A stretch of 6,988 bases of DNA from Bacillota bacterium (lineage in GTDB: Bacteria; Bacillota; Clostridia; Acetivibrionales; DSM-1351). Position numbers and translations under genes: made by a program. The stretch covers positions 1-6,988 of the forward strand of contig JAEWAX010000166.1 of assembly GCA_023391425.1 (NCBI GenBank). Direction: 5' to 3'. The notes under the pieces are model-generated. The model was not told the DNA's origin. It was given only the letters and a program-made list of their open reading frames with translations, and ran no database searches. Positions 1-5,803 of this stretch are shown here, in pieces. Position 1 is the stretch's first letter. Every line of letters starts with the position of its first letter.

Positions 1-105
1 TATGAAATATTTGATTTTAAATATTATCAAAGAACTTTGAGTGTGAATTAAGGTGGTACCACGAACTCTTCGTCCTTATGCTAGGACAAAGGGTTTTATT
101 TTTTT
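1..105 (+). promoter_or_regulatory. 3' part of a T-box riboswitch leader (antiterminator plus terminator) for tyrS
   Basis: The T-box sequence at 50-63 (AAGGTGGTACCACG) is the hallmark of a tRNA-sensing leader. The antiterminator can be drawn exactly: 50-53 (AAGG) pairs with 74-77 (CCTT), 61-63 (ACG) pairs with 71-73 (CGT), and a 7-base bulge TGGTACC lies between. The bulge TGGT would pair with a tRNA ending ACCA, that is with discriminator base A, which fits tRNA-Tyr. The competing terminator pairs 64-76 with 83-95 around the loop 77-82, then a T-rich run at 94-105. Uncharged tRNA would favour the antiterminator and so tyrS expression; this is known T-box behaviour. The stem I specifier loop lies upstream of the window, so the tyrosine codon itself cannot be checked. 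Confidence 0.92.
64..105 (+). terminator. Rho-independent terminator of the T-box leader
   Basis: A 13-bp stem (64-76 with 83-95) has one C-A mismatch and one G-U pair, a 6-base loop, and then a T-rich run interrupted by one A. It overlaps the 3' arm of the antiterminator (71-77), so the two structures exclude each other, as expected for a T-box. Confidence 0.88.
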
Positions 106-256
106 ATAACGAGGCGTAAGATATCCCTCACTACAAGTGGCGGGTACCGCTTCGGTTTTCAGGCGGCGAGCATATCTCCCGCCTCGTTGAAACGCCGCTG
201 AGGTAAGTAAATTTTTCTACAGCCGAAAAATTTACTTTTGAACCAAGGCGTTATAA
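104..256. repeat. 153-bp doubly palindromic GC-richer element with 8-bp terminal inverted repeats (MITE-like or structured RNA)
   Basis: The ends are a perfect inverted repeat, TTATAACG (104-111) and CGTTATAA (249-256). Inside are two adjacent stem-loops. The first pairs 108-116 (AACGAGGCG) with 180-188 perfectly, continues with 119-124 paired to 172-177, and encloses GC-rich small hairpins. The second pairs 191-196 (AACGCC) with 247-252 and has an inner perfect 11-bp stem, 207-217 with 225-235, closing a 7-base loop. The end bases can pair either with each other or within the hairpins, so alternative folds exist. There is no ORF of note. The G+C content from 108 to 200 is visibly higher than the surrounding DNA. 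It sits after the T-box terminator and before the tyrS ribosome binding site, so it is transcribed in the tyrS leader. A TA dinucleotide flanking TAACG...CGTTA would fit insertion into TA, but this is inference. I do not recognise a named family. Confidence 0.6.
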
Positions 257-299
257 AGGAAATTTATATTCAAAAATTGTATATTAGGAGTGAAATAAA

Positions 300-1526
300 G
301 TGAAGAATGTTTTTGATGTTTTACAAGAGAGAGGTTTTATAGCGCAGATTACACACGAAGAAGAGATTAAGAAGTTATTAAGTGAAAAAAAGGTGACTTT
401 TTATATTGGGTTTGATCCGACAGCAGATAGTTTGCATGTGGGGCATTTTCTACAGTTAATGGTCATGGCTCATATGCAGCAAGCTGGTCATAAACCTATT
501 GTATTGATTGGTGGGGGAACTGCAATGGTTGGGGACCCAACTGGAAAAAATGATATGCGAAAAATGATGACAAGAGAAATTGTTGAGCATAATGCTAATA
601 GTTTTAAAACTCAGATATCAAAATTTATAGATTTTTCTGATGACAAAGCAATAATGGTTGACAATTCCGATTGGCTCTTGAATTTAAATTATGTTGAATT
701 TTTAAGAGAAGTTGGTGTACATTTCTCTGTTAATAGGATGTTAACTGCCGAATGCTTCAAAAGCAGAATGGAAAAGGGTTTAACCTTTCTGGAATTTAAT
801 TATATGCTAATGCAAAGCTATGATTTCCTTGTGCTTAATAAAAAGTATGACTGCCAAATGCAACTAGGTGGAGATGATCAATGGTCTAATATACTTGGTG
901 GACTTGATCTTGTTAGAAAGTCCGAGGGCAAAAGCGTTTATGGTATGACATTTACACTTCTTACTACAAGTGAAGGTAAGAAAATGGGTAAAACTGAAAA
1001 TGGCGCTGTGTGGCTAGATCCCGAAAAGACTTCTCCATATGATTTTTACCAGTACTGGAGAAATGTTAGTGATAACGATGTCGAGAAATGCTTGGCATTG
1101 TTGACTTTCCTGCCTATTGAAGAGGTTAAGCGATTAGGCTCACTTAAAGATTCAGAAATAAATGAAGCTAAGGCAATACTCGCTTTTGAAGTAACAAAGA
1201 TAGTACATGGTGAGAATGAGGCCCTGAAGGCAAAAGAAGCAGCTGAAGCGATTTTTGCAGGTAAAGGAAAGTCAGAAAACATTCCATTTATTGAGATTAG
1301 CTCATCTGAACTAGAAGCAGGGATTAAAATCACTGAATTATTATTGCTTGCGGGCTTGGTACCATCAAAAAGTGAGGCACGTAGGACAGTTCAACAAGGT
1401 GGAGTAATATTAAATGATAATAAGGTTAATAGTTTTGACTATGTTGTAGGAACAAAAGATTTGGTTGATTCTCAGATGATGTTACAAAAAGGTAAAAAGA
1501 ATTTTGTAAGAATCAAGTTAGTATAA
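300..1526 (+). CDS. tyrS: Tyrosyl-tRNA synthetase
   Basis: This cytoplasmic class I synthetase charges tRNA-Tyr with tyrosine using ATP. The 408-residue length is typical of the bacterial TyrRS family. The Rossmann catalytic domain carries YIGFDPTADSLHVGH with the HIGH-type motif HVGH at 46-49. It also has GGGTAMVGDPTG around 71-82, the tyrosine-binding region YMLMQSYD at 168-175, QLGGDDQW at 188-195, and the KMSKS-type loop KMGKT at 228-232. The C-terminal part (about 344-405) is an S4-type RNA-binding domain with SEARRTVQQGGVILN. The start is GTG at 300, chosen because AGGAG at 286-290 lies 9 bases upstream and the family N-terminus begins there. The T-box leader upstream makes expression dependent on uncharged tRNA-Tyr. 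All motifs are intact. Confidence 0.97.
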   Translation: MKNVFDVLQERGFIAQITHEEEIKKLLSEKKVTFYIGFDPTADSLHVGHFLQLMVMAHMQQAGHKPIVLIGGGTAMVGDPTGKNDMRKMMTREIVEHNANSFKTQISKFIDFSDDKAIMVDNSDWLLNLNYVEFLREVGVHFSVNRMLTAECFKSRMEKGLTFLEFNYMLMQSYDFLVLNKKYDCQMQLGGDDQWSNILGGLDLVRKSEGKSVYGMTFTLLTTSEGKKMGKTENGAVWLDPEKTSPYDFYQYWRNVSDNDVEKCLALLTFLPIEEVKRLGSLKDSEINEAKAILAFEVTKIVHGENEALKAKEAAEAIFAGKGKSENIPFIEISSSELEAGIKITELLLLAGLVPSKSEARRTVQQGGVILNDNKVNSFDYVVGTKDLVDSQMMLQKGKKNFVRIKLV

Positions 1527-1602
1527 TTGATCATTTTTTGTTGAACGAAACATTGCCAATCACAGGTTGGATAATGTATCATATAAGAATTGAGGAAAAA
1601 CT

Positions 1603-1663
1603 AATAGCTTCATATTTTTGAAGGGAATATTTTTAGCCTTAAAAAATATGGAGCTATTTTTTT
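1603..1663 (+). terminator. tyrS: Rho-independent terminator after tyrS
   Basis: A 17-bp stem pairs 1603-1619 with 1642-1658 (one G-U pair), and the T-run spans 1657-1663. It lies 76 bases after the tyrS stop and just beyond the 3' end of the convergent potassium transporter gene. The minus-strand side has only a weak T stretch after the stem, so use for both genes is possible but less certain. Confidence 0.87.
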
Positions 1664-1682
1664 AATATAAAACTGTTTTACC

Positions 1683-3062
1683 TTACCCAACAAGAATTTT
1701 TGCCTCAGGATATACCAATTCAGATGTTCTTTTAGAAGATTTTAATGTGAGAGCTACTGCAAATGATAGTGGACCAACTCTTCCAAGAAACATAGTTAAA
1801 ATAATTAGTAACTTGCTGACATGATTAAGTGAAGTTGTAGCACCAAGTGAAAGACCTACGGTACCAAAAGCAGAGGTTGTCTCATATAATATATCCAAGA
1901 GGTGGAAATTTGTTTGCATAGAAACAATAATTGTTGTTATTAACATGATGAGCATTGCACTAAGTCCTATTATGGACAAAGCTTTATTTACAGTTAATTG
2001 ATGTATTTTTCTCTTGAATAAAACAATTTCTTCAGAACCTCGAATATATGAAATAATAGCTATGATTAATACACCCATAGTTGTTACCTTAACCCCACCT
2101 CCAGTTGAACCTGGAGCAGCACCTACAAACATTAGGAAAACTGTAAATACTTTCGAAATCTCCTTCATATCATTTAGGTTAATTGAGTTAAAGCCTGCTG
2201 TTCTCGCTGATGTTGATTGAAAGAAGGATGCATTTATCTTTTCTGGTAAACTTAGTTGACCCATGGTTTTAGGGTTGTTGAATTCCGTTAAAAAGAATAG
2301 TATAGTACCAGATAAAAGGAGTATTGCAGTAATAAAAAGTACTAGCTTTGAATGAAACATTAGCTGTTTGTTCTTTTTATATTCATAAAGGTCTTTCCAT
2401 ACAGAAAATCCTAGTCCACCAATGATAATTAATAGAGATATTGTATAAATTACTATAGGACTGTTATTAAATGGTGTCATACTAATAAAAGTGCCATCTA
2501 CAACTGCACTTGTAATATCAAAGCCAGCATTACAAAATGCCGAAATTGAATGGAAAATTCCCATATAAAAACCTATTGCACCGAATTTAGGTACAAAACT
2601 TGAGGAGAGTAATAATGCTCCAATTAATTCAATTAAAAATGTTACTGTCACAATTTTTCTTATAAGTCTAAGTACATCTGTATAGCTAAAAAAGTTTATG
2701 GATTCCTGAGCCAGAATCATTCCTTTTAAACCCACTTTTTTTCTGAGTAAAATGGAAAAGAAAGTAGCTAAGGTGATAATACCTAAAGCACCTATTTGAA
2801 TTAGGGATAAAATTATGATTTGTCCAGCTATAGACCAATATGTATAGGTATCATATACGACTAAGCCTGTTATACAGGAGGCTGAAGTAGACGTGAAGAG
2901 CGAATCAATAAATGGAGTCCATTGACCAGATCTAGATGAAAATGGCATAGATAAAAGTACTGCGCCAGTCAATATTAAAATAGCGAAACTTAAAACGAGT
3001 AACTTTGAGGGGGCTATATCTAAAATATGCCTTCCTTTATTTTTAATTATATCTTTCTGCAT
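1683..3062 (-). CDS. ktrB: KtrB/TrkH-family potassium uptake membrane subunit
   Basis: This is the potassium-translocating membrane subunit of a Ktr-type system, which normally works with a cytoplasmic RCK ring protein (KtrA/TrkA). At 459 residues it is near the usual KtrB size and almost wholly hydrophobic, with four pore repeats. The four selectivity-filter glycines are visible: ITGL (G66), CNAGF (G180), TAGF (G290) and TVGLS (G403). The glycine-rich intramembrane gating loop GSTGGGVKVTT is at 319-329, and the conserved arginine of the last repeat lies in GRVGP (R428). I chose ATG at 3062 because AGGTG (3069-3073, minus strand) sits 6 bases upstream; a GTG at 3071 would overlap that site. 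No ktrA gene adjoins it in the window. I see no c-di-AMP (ydaO-type) riboswitch in the short upstream region. Confidence 0.93.
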   Translation of the reverse strand: MQKDIIKNKGRHILDIAPSKLLVLSFAILILTGAVLLSMPFSSRSGQWTPFIDSLFTSTSASCITGLVVYDTYTYWSIAGQIIILSLIQIGALGIITLATFFSILLRKKVGLKGMILAQESINFFSYTDVLRLIRKIVTVTFLIELIGALLLSSSFVPKFGAIGFYMGIFHSISAFCNAGFDITSAVVDGTFISMTPFNNSPIVIYTISLLIIIGGLGFSVWKDLYEYKKNKQLMFHSKLVLFITAILLLSGTILFFLTEFNNPKTMGQLSLPEKINASFFQSTSARTAGFNSINLNDMKEISKVFTVFLMFVGAAPGSTGGGVKVTTMGVLIIAIISYIRGSEEIVLFKRKIHQLTVNKALSIIGLSAMLIMLITTIIVSMQTNFHLLDILYETTSAFGTVGLSLGATTSLNHVSKLLIILTMFLGRVGPLSFAVALTLKSSKRTSELVYPEAKILVG

Positions 3063-3071
3063 TGAATACAC

Positions 3072-3348
3072 CTACTTATTTTTATTAATATAAGTACACT
3101 TAATCATTAACATTAGCATATTTAAAATAACAATTCAACAAATTCAATAAAACACCTGGAAAAGTTAGTTGTAGTAATAAGCTTATTTAATCTTATTTAA
3201 GCAATTAAAGATAATATAAACTAATTTAAGTAGAACAATATTTATTGTTTACAGAAAATCATAAGAATATTTAATATTAATTTGTTAAAAATAAGATAGT
3301 TCAATTTTCAATTAATTAATTGTTAAATGAATAATCAAAAGATTTACG
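3072..3348. other. AT-rich divergent intergenic region between ktrB and the coat-protein pair
   Basis: No gene is visible. It must hold promoters for both directions, but I cannot assign them firmly. It contains a 16-bp AT palindrome (AACAATA, TT, TATTGTT at 3234-3249), a short direct repeat CTTATTTAA (3182-3190 and 3192-3200), and a CATAAGAAT stretch at 3270-3278. That stretch resembles, but does not match in spacing, the -10 of mother-cell sporulation sigma factors. Given the base composition, these could be chance. Confidence 0.4.
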
Positions 3349-3361
3349 AAGGAGGACTAGT

Positions 3362-3556
3362 ATGCCACTTACAAGTAAAGAACTAATGCTAATACAAGAT
3401 AATATTAGCATGTGTGAGAGTAACATAAAATATTTACAGGGTTGTGCACAGCTAGCAGCTGATAGCCAGGTAAAAAATTTATGTAATCAATTGGCAAGTG
3501 AAGAAAAGAACGATTTACAACTTTTGATGAAGCATGTAAATACTGCAGGACAATAA
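3362..3556 (+). CDS. Small helical protein, probable spore-coat-associated (first gene of coat pair)
   Basis: This 64-residue protein has no signal peptide or membrane segment and is predicted from its pattern to be two amphipathic helices (about 4-30 and 33-59). It contains three cysteines (C18, C28, C41) and an acidic/leucine-rich second helix. AAGGAGG at 3349-3355 lies 6 bases before the ATG, so the start is firm. Only 14 bases separate it from the next gene, a CotF-family protein, so the two are almost certainly co-transcribed. Small helical-hairpin proteins beside CotF genes are common in clostridial coat loci (family knowledge), which is the basis for the proposed role. The sequence alone does not prove it. 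Confidence 0.75.
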   Translation: MPLTSKELMLIQDNISMCESNIKYLQGCAQLAADSQVKNLCNQLASEEKNDLQLLMKHVNTAGQ

Positions 3557-3570
3557 TAGGAGGCGATATT

Positions 3571-3840
3571 TTGGCAAATCTAACTGATAAAGAAATAATG
3601 GCATCAATATTAAATGAACACAAGTTAGCTGCATCTTCATTAACTAATCTAATACTAGAAAGTGCTTGCCCAATGCTCAGAAGCGATGCTGAAAGCATTC
3701 TCACAAAAACTTTTGATGGTCAAAAGCAAGTTTTTGATATGATGACTCAAAAAGGATGGTATCCTGTTCAAAATGCTAACCAACAGGAAATAACAATGGC
3801 ACAGCAAAAGGTTAAAAATATAGAATCACAAATGGCATAG
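3571..3840 (+). CDS. CotF-family spore coat protein
   Basis: This 89-residue protein matches the Coat_F domain pattern. It begins LTDKEIMASILNEHKLAAS, then has a second helix with ACPMLRSDAESIL. Next comes the family's typical end, a QVFDMMTQKGWYPV segment at about 53-66, followed by NQQEITMAQQK. The full-length domain is present with no membrane segment. It would act as a structural component of the spore coat laid down by the mother cell. The start is TTG at 3571: AGGAGG at 3558-3563 sits 7 bases upstream, and the encoded MANLTDKE start fits the family. It follows the preceding small gene in one operon. No sporulation sigma promoter could be assigned with confidence. Confidence 0.85.
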   Translation: MANLTDKEIMASILNEHKLAASSLTNLILESACPMLRSDAESILTKTFDGQKQVFDMMTQKGWYPVQNANQQEITMAQQKVKNIESQMA

Positions 3841-3850
3841 TGTAAAAATA

Positions 3851-3911
3851 GCTAACTAATTGGAGTTGTTGTAAAACAAGACAGATACAAGTGCAACAAC
3901 TCTTAGTTAGC
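3851..3911 (+). terminator. Long hairpin after the coat operon (terminator-like, no T-run)
   Basis: A perfect 9-bp outer stem, 3851-3859 (GCTAACTAA) with 3903-3911, and a perfect 9-bp inner stem, 3863-3871 (GAGTTGTTG) with 3894-3902, are separated by a 3-base bulge and enclose a 22-base loop. It begins 10 bases after the coat gene stop, where a terminator is expected. No T-run follows, so it may instead stabilise the mRNA 3' end or act with another factor. Confidence 0.5.
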
Positions 3912-4099
3912 GTTGAATAGTAAATAATCAACAATCAAAGTTGAGTAACACTTTAATAACATAAGCATAAAATAATAATGCAGGGATACAATACTAACTT
4001 TCTTAAAATATATAATTACTTTGTTTTCTTACTTTTATAAATGACAATATATAGCTTCATATAAGACTAATCTTTAATTATTACAGGGAGGGAAAGAAA
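3912..4099. other. Intergenic stretch upstream of the murA remnant
   Basis: I see no gene. It is AT-rich, with short GTTGA/TCAAC inverted repeats at about 3912-3957 that could form small hairpins. A possible TATAAG -10 lies near 4059, but there is no well-spaced -35, so I do not call a promoter. The region may carry what is left of the original murA upstream sequence. Confidence 0.35.
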
Positions 4100-4151
4100 G
4101 TGAAATTACAAATATCAACAATGTCCCAAGGTGACGGAGGTGTATTCTATT

Positions 4152-4547
4152 ATGAGCAAAATAATAGTCACTGGAGGTAAGAAATTAAGAGGTGAAATTG
4201 GAATCGAGGGTGCGAAAAATTCTGTATTGCCAATACTAGCTGCTACTATCTTAAACGGGGGAGAGAATATTATAAAAAATTGCCCGATGTTTAAAGATGT
4301 AGAAGTTATCTTAGATATTCTAAGAAGAATAGGTTGTAAAGTAAAGGTAGAAGATAATGTTGCTATCATAGATTCATCAACGATATCCTCTACCATAGTA
4401 CCTGAAAATCTAGCTACAGAAATGAGGTCTTCAATAATTCTAATGGGACCACTTTTAGCCAGAGAAGGAAAAGTTACTATAAGCTATCCAGGTGATTGTG
4501 TTACTCTACATACATTTTATGAAAAACTATTTTTTAACAGACTTTAA
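4152..4547 (+). pseudogene. murA: Truncated murA (UDP-GlcNAc 1-carboxyvinyltransferase), N-terminal quarter only
   Basis: Intact MurA (about 420 residues) transfers enolpyruvate from PEP to UDP-GlcNAc in the first committed step of peptidoglycan synthesis. Here residues 1-114 match the MurA N-terminus well: MSKIIVTGGKKLRGEI, EGAKNSVLPILA with the catalytic K22-N23, then MRSSIILMGPLLAREGK. At the catalytic-cysteine loop the expected PGGC-AIG-RPID becomes PGDC, followed by unrelated residues (VTLHTFYEKLFFNRL) to a stop at 4547. The reading frame is not otherwise damaged. The start at ATG 4152 is set by homology, with GGAGG at 4136-4140 upstream. The last coding bases overlap the 3' end of the convergent response-regulator gene. 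The product cannot have MurA activity, so a complete murA must exist elsewhere. Whether the fragment is translated is unknown. Confidence 0.88.
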
Positions 4548-4937
4548 CTCTAAATACATTTTCCTAAATTCTAATGCCTTCCGGATTTTATTAATTAATA
4601 TTATCTTGTTTGTTTGTGTAAGTGGTTTAAGAATAAAATCAAATATGTCATACGAAAATACTTTTTCTATTACATCCATTCCGGTGGCTGAAGCTATTAT
4701 AATAGGTATTTCTTTGTAAAAAGCGGTTTTAGAAAATTCATCCAAGAATCCAAAACCATCTAGAACAGGCATTTCTAAATCTAAAATAATGATATCTATA
4801 TTTCTACTTTCTATCATATCTAGAGCTTCTCTACCATTTAGTGCAGAAATAATGTTAACATGTTCTTTGTAGAGATAATTTCTTAATATTGCATTGTCTA
4901 GAGCATTATCGTCAGTTACAAGGATAGTACTAATCAT
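4527..4937 (-). CDS. Single-domain response regulator (REC only)
   Basis: This 136-residue protein is one CheY-like receiver domain. It has the acidic pair D9-D10, the phospho-acceptor D53 in ILDLEMP, the switch residue S83 in IASAT, and K104 in the LKPL motif. After the last receiver helix there are about 15 residues (EFRKMYLELKSVKK region) and then a stop, so no output domain is present. ATG at 4937 is supported by AAGGAG (minus strand, 4944-4949) 6 bases upstream. No histidine kinase adjoins it. Two Spo0A-box sequences lie upstream. Its 3' end overlaps the broken murA, so it may be a true stand-alone regulator, for example in a phosphorelay or protein-interaction role. It may also be the surviving receiver of a longer protein cut at the same breakpoint. 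Confidence 0.9.
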   Translation of the reverse strand: MISTILVTDDNALDNAILRNYLYKEHVNIISALNGREALDMIESRNIDIIILDLEMPVLDGFGFLDEFSKTAFYKEIPIIIASATGMDVIEKVFSYDIFDFILKPLTQTNKIILINKIRKALEFRKMYLELKSVKK

Positions 4938-4964
4938 AAGAAACTCCTTCTAATATTTAGTTAA

Positions 4965-4970
4965 ATTCTA
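4965..4970 (-). promoter_or_regulatory. Candidate -10 box for the response regulator
   Basis: TAGAAT on the minus strand matches the vegetative -10 at five of six bases. It would start transcription about 20 bases before the ATG, just ahead of the ribosome binding site. No good -35 is present at 16-18 bp; that zone is occupied by the Spo0A-box repeats, which would fit a promoter that needs an activator. Confidence 0.4.
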
Positions 4971-4978
4971 CAATTAAG

Positions 4979-5007
4979 TAATTCGACAAATTAATAATTC
5001 GACAAAT
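4979..5007 (-). promoter_or_regulatory. Tandem Spo0A boxes (two TGTCGAA sites, 16 bp apart)
   Basis: A 13-base sequence (TAATTCGACAAAT on the plus strand) occurs twice, at 4979-4991 and 4995-5007. On the minus strand each contains the Spo0A recognition core TGTCGAA (4982-4988 and 4998-5004). Both point the same way as the response-regulator gene, 45 and 61 bases before its ATG. Identical spacing and orientation in a promoter region suggest binding by phosphorylated Spo0A. Whether this activates or represses cannot be told from sequence. Confidence 0.6.
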
Positions 5008-5121
5008 CAAAGTAAAAACCTCCTATATAAGATAAAAAAATGTAAAAAAATATTTCGGGAAAATTGTAGATTGTATACGAAAATATTAATTTCTCTGTAA
5101 CATTTAACTCTAACCATATTA

Positions 5122-5130
5122 TGATATAAT
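5122..5130 (+). promoter_or_regulatory. Extended -10 promoter for the ECF sigma operon
   Basis: TGATATAAT at 5122-5130 is a perfect TATAAT preceded by the TGn extension, 58 bases before the sigma-factor start. The -35 is weak (TTTAAC at 5103-5108, 16-bp spacer), as is tolerated with an extended -10. A TGTAAC at 5096-5101 resembles ECF -35 elements, but no CGT-type -10 follows at the usual distance, so autoregulation is not supported here. Confidence 0.6.
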
Positions 5131-5187
5131 ACTTAAGAAAAATGGTATGGATTTGGACCTATTACAGGAAAGTAGGATCAAAAAAGT

Positions 5188-5784
5188 ATGGTATTAGACA
5201 ATGAAAATAGTTTACTTATAAAAGCGCAAAATGGAGATATTCAGGCATTTGAGACACTTACCAGTAGCTACTATACAAAGACCTATAATATTTGCTATAG
5301 AATGCTGAATAATCCTGAAGATGCAAGTGAGCAGGCTCAGGAGACATTTATTAAAGCATTTAGATATATAAAAGATTTTAAAGGTAATTGTTCTATTTCT
5401 ACATGGCTTTATCGTATTGCTACCAATGTGTGTCTTGATTATTTAAGAAAAAATAGAAATAAACAAAATCTTTCTTTAGAACAAAATATCTATGATGATA
5501 TTAAGATGAAAGATAGGCTGATTTCAGATAATCCTGAACCTGAGAAAGTTGCAGAAATTAATGCTCAAAGGAAAGCTATTAGAGACGCGCTATCACAAAT
5601 GAATGAAAAAAATAGAATAATGGTTGTACTCAGAGATTTTAATGGGCTTAGTTATGATGAAATAGCAGAAATCATTAAAGCTCCTGTAGGGACAGTTAAA
5701 TCGAGAATCAGTCGAGCTAGATCTGAACTGAGAAATTTATTGTGCAAAGATAAGGAACATTTATTTACTGATTACGTCAAATAG
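5188..5784 (+). CDS. ECF (sigma-70 family, SigW-like) RNA polymerase sigma factor
   Basis: This 198-residue two-domain sigma factor would direct RNA polymerase to a stress or envelope regulon when freed from its anti-sigma factor. Region 2 spans about 8-90. It has the core-binding segment PEDASEQAQETFIKAF (43-58) and the -10-recognition segment STWLYRIATNVCLDYLRK (71-88). After an acidic linker (about 95-125), region 4 (about 132-185) contains the helix-turn-helix LSYDEIAEIIKAPVGTVKSRISRAR for -35 binding. It lacks regions 1 and 3, as ECF sigmas do. ATG at 5188 follows TAGGAT at 5173-5178 with a 9-base gap. The anti-sigma gene starts 19 bases after its stop, so both are one operon under the extended -10 promoter. 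The exact ECF subgroup cannot be settled by eye. Confidence 0.94.
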   Translation: MVLDNENSLLIKAQNGDIQAFETLTSSYYTKTYNICYRMLNNPEDASEQAQETFIKAFRYIKDFKGNCSISTWLYRIATNVCLDYLRKNRNKQNLSLEQNIYDDIKMKDRLISDNPEPEKVAEINAQRKAIRDALSQMNEKNRIMVVLRDFNGLSYDEIAEIIKAPVGTVKSRISRARSELRNLLCKDKEHLFTDYVK

Positions 5785-5803
5785 TATTGGAGGAGGGGTA
5801 ACA

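Noticed and set aside
1046..1333. 95-codon minus-strand frame within tyrS
   Set aside because: It is an antisense shadow of a fully conserved tyrS region.
3270..3278. SigE/SigK-like -10 upstream of the coat genes
   Set aside because: CATAAGAAT is off by one base from the CATANNNTA pattern, and no matching -35 was seen.
4492..4719. 75-codon plus-strand frame across the murA/response-regulator junction
   Set aside because: It is mostly antisense to the response regulator, with no ribosome binding site and no recognisable sequence.
4998..5027. SigH-like promoter on the minus strand (AGGAGGT, then GTCGAAT)
   Set aside because: The -10 part matches, but the -35 half and the 14-bp spacer do not fit well, and it coincides with the Spo0A box.
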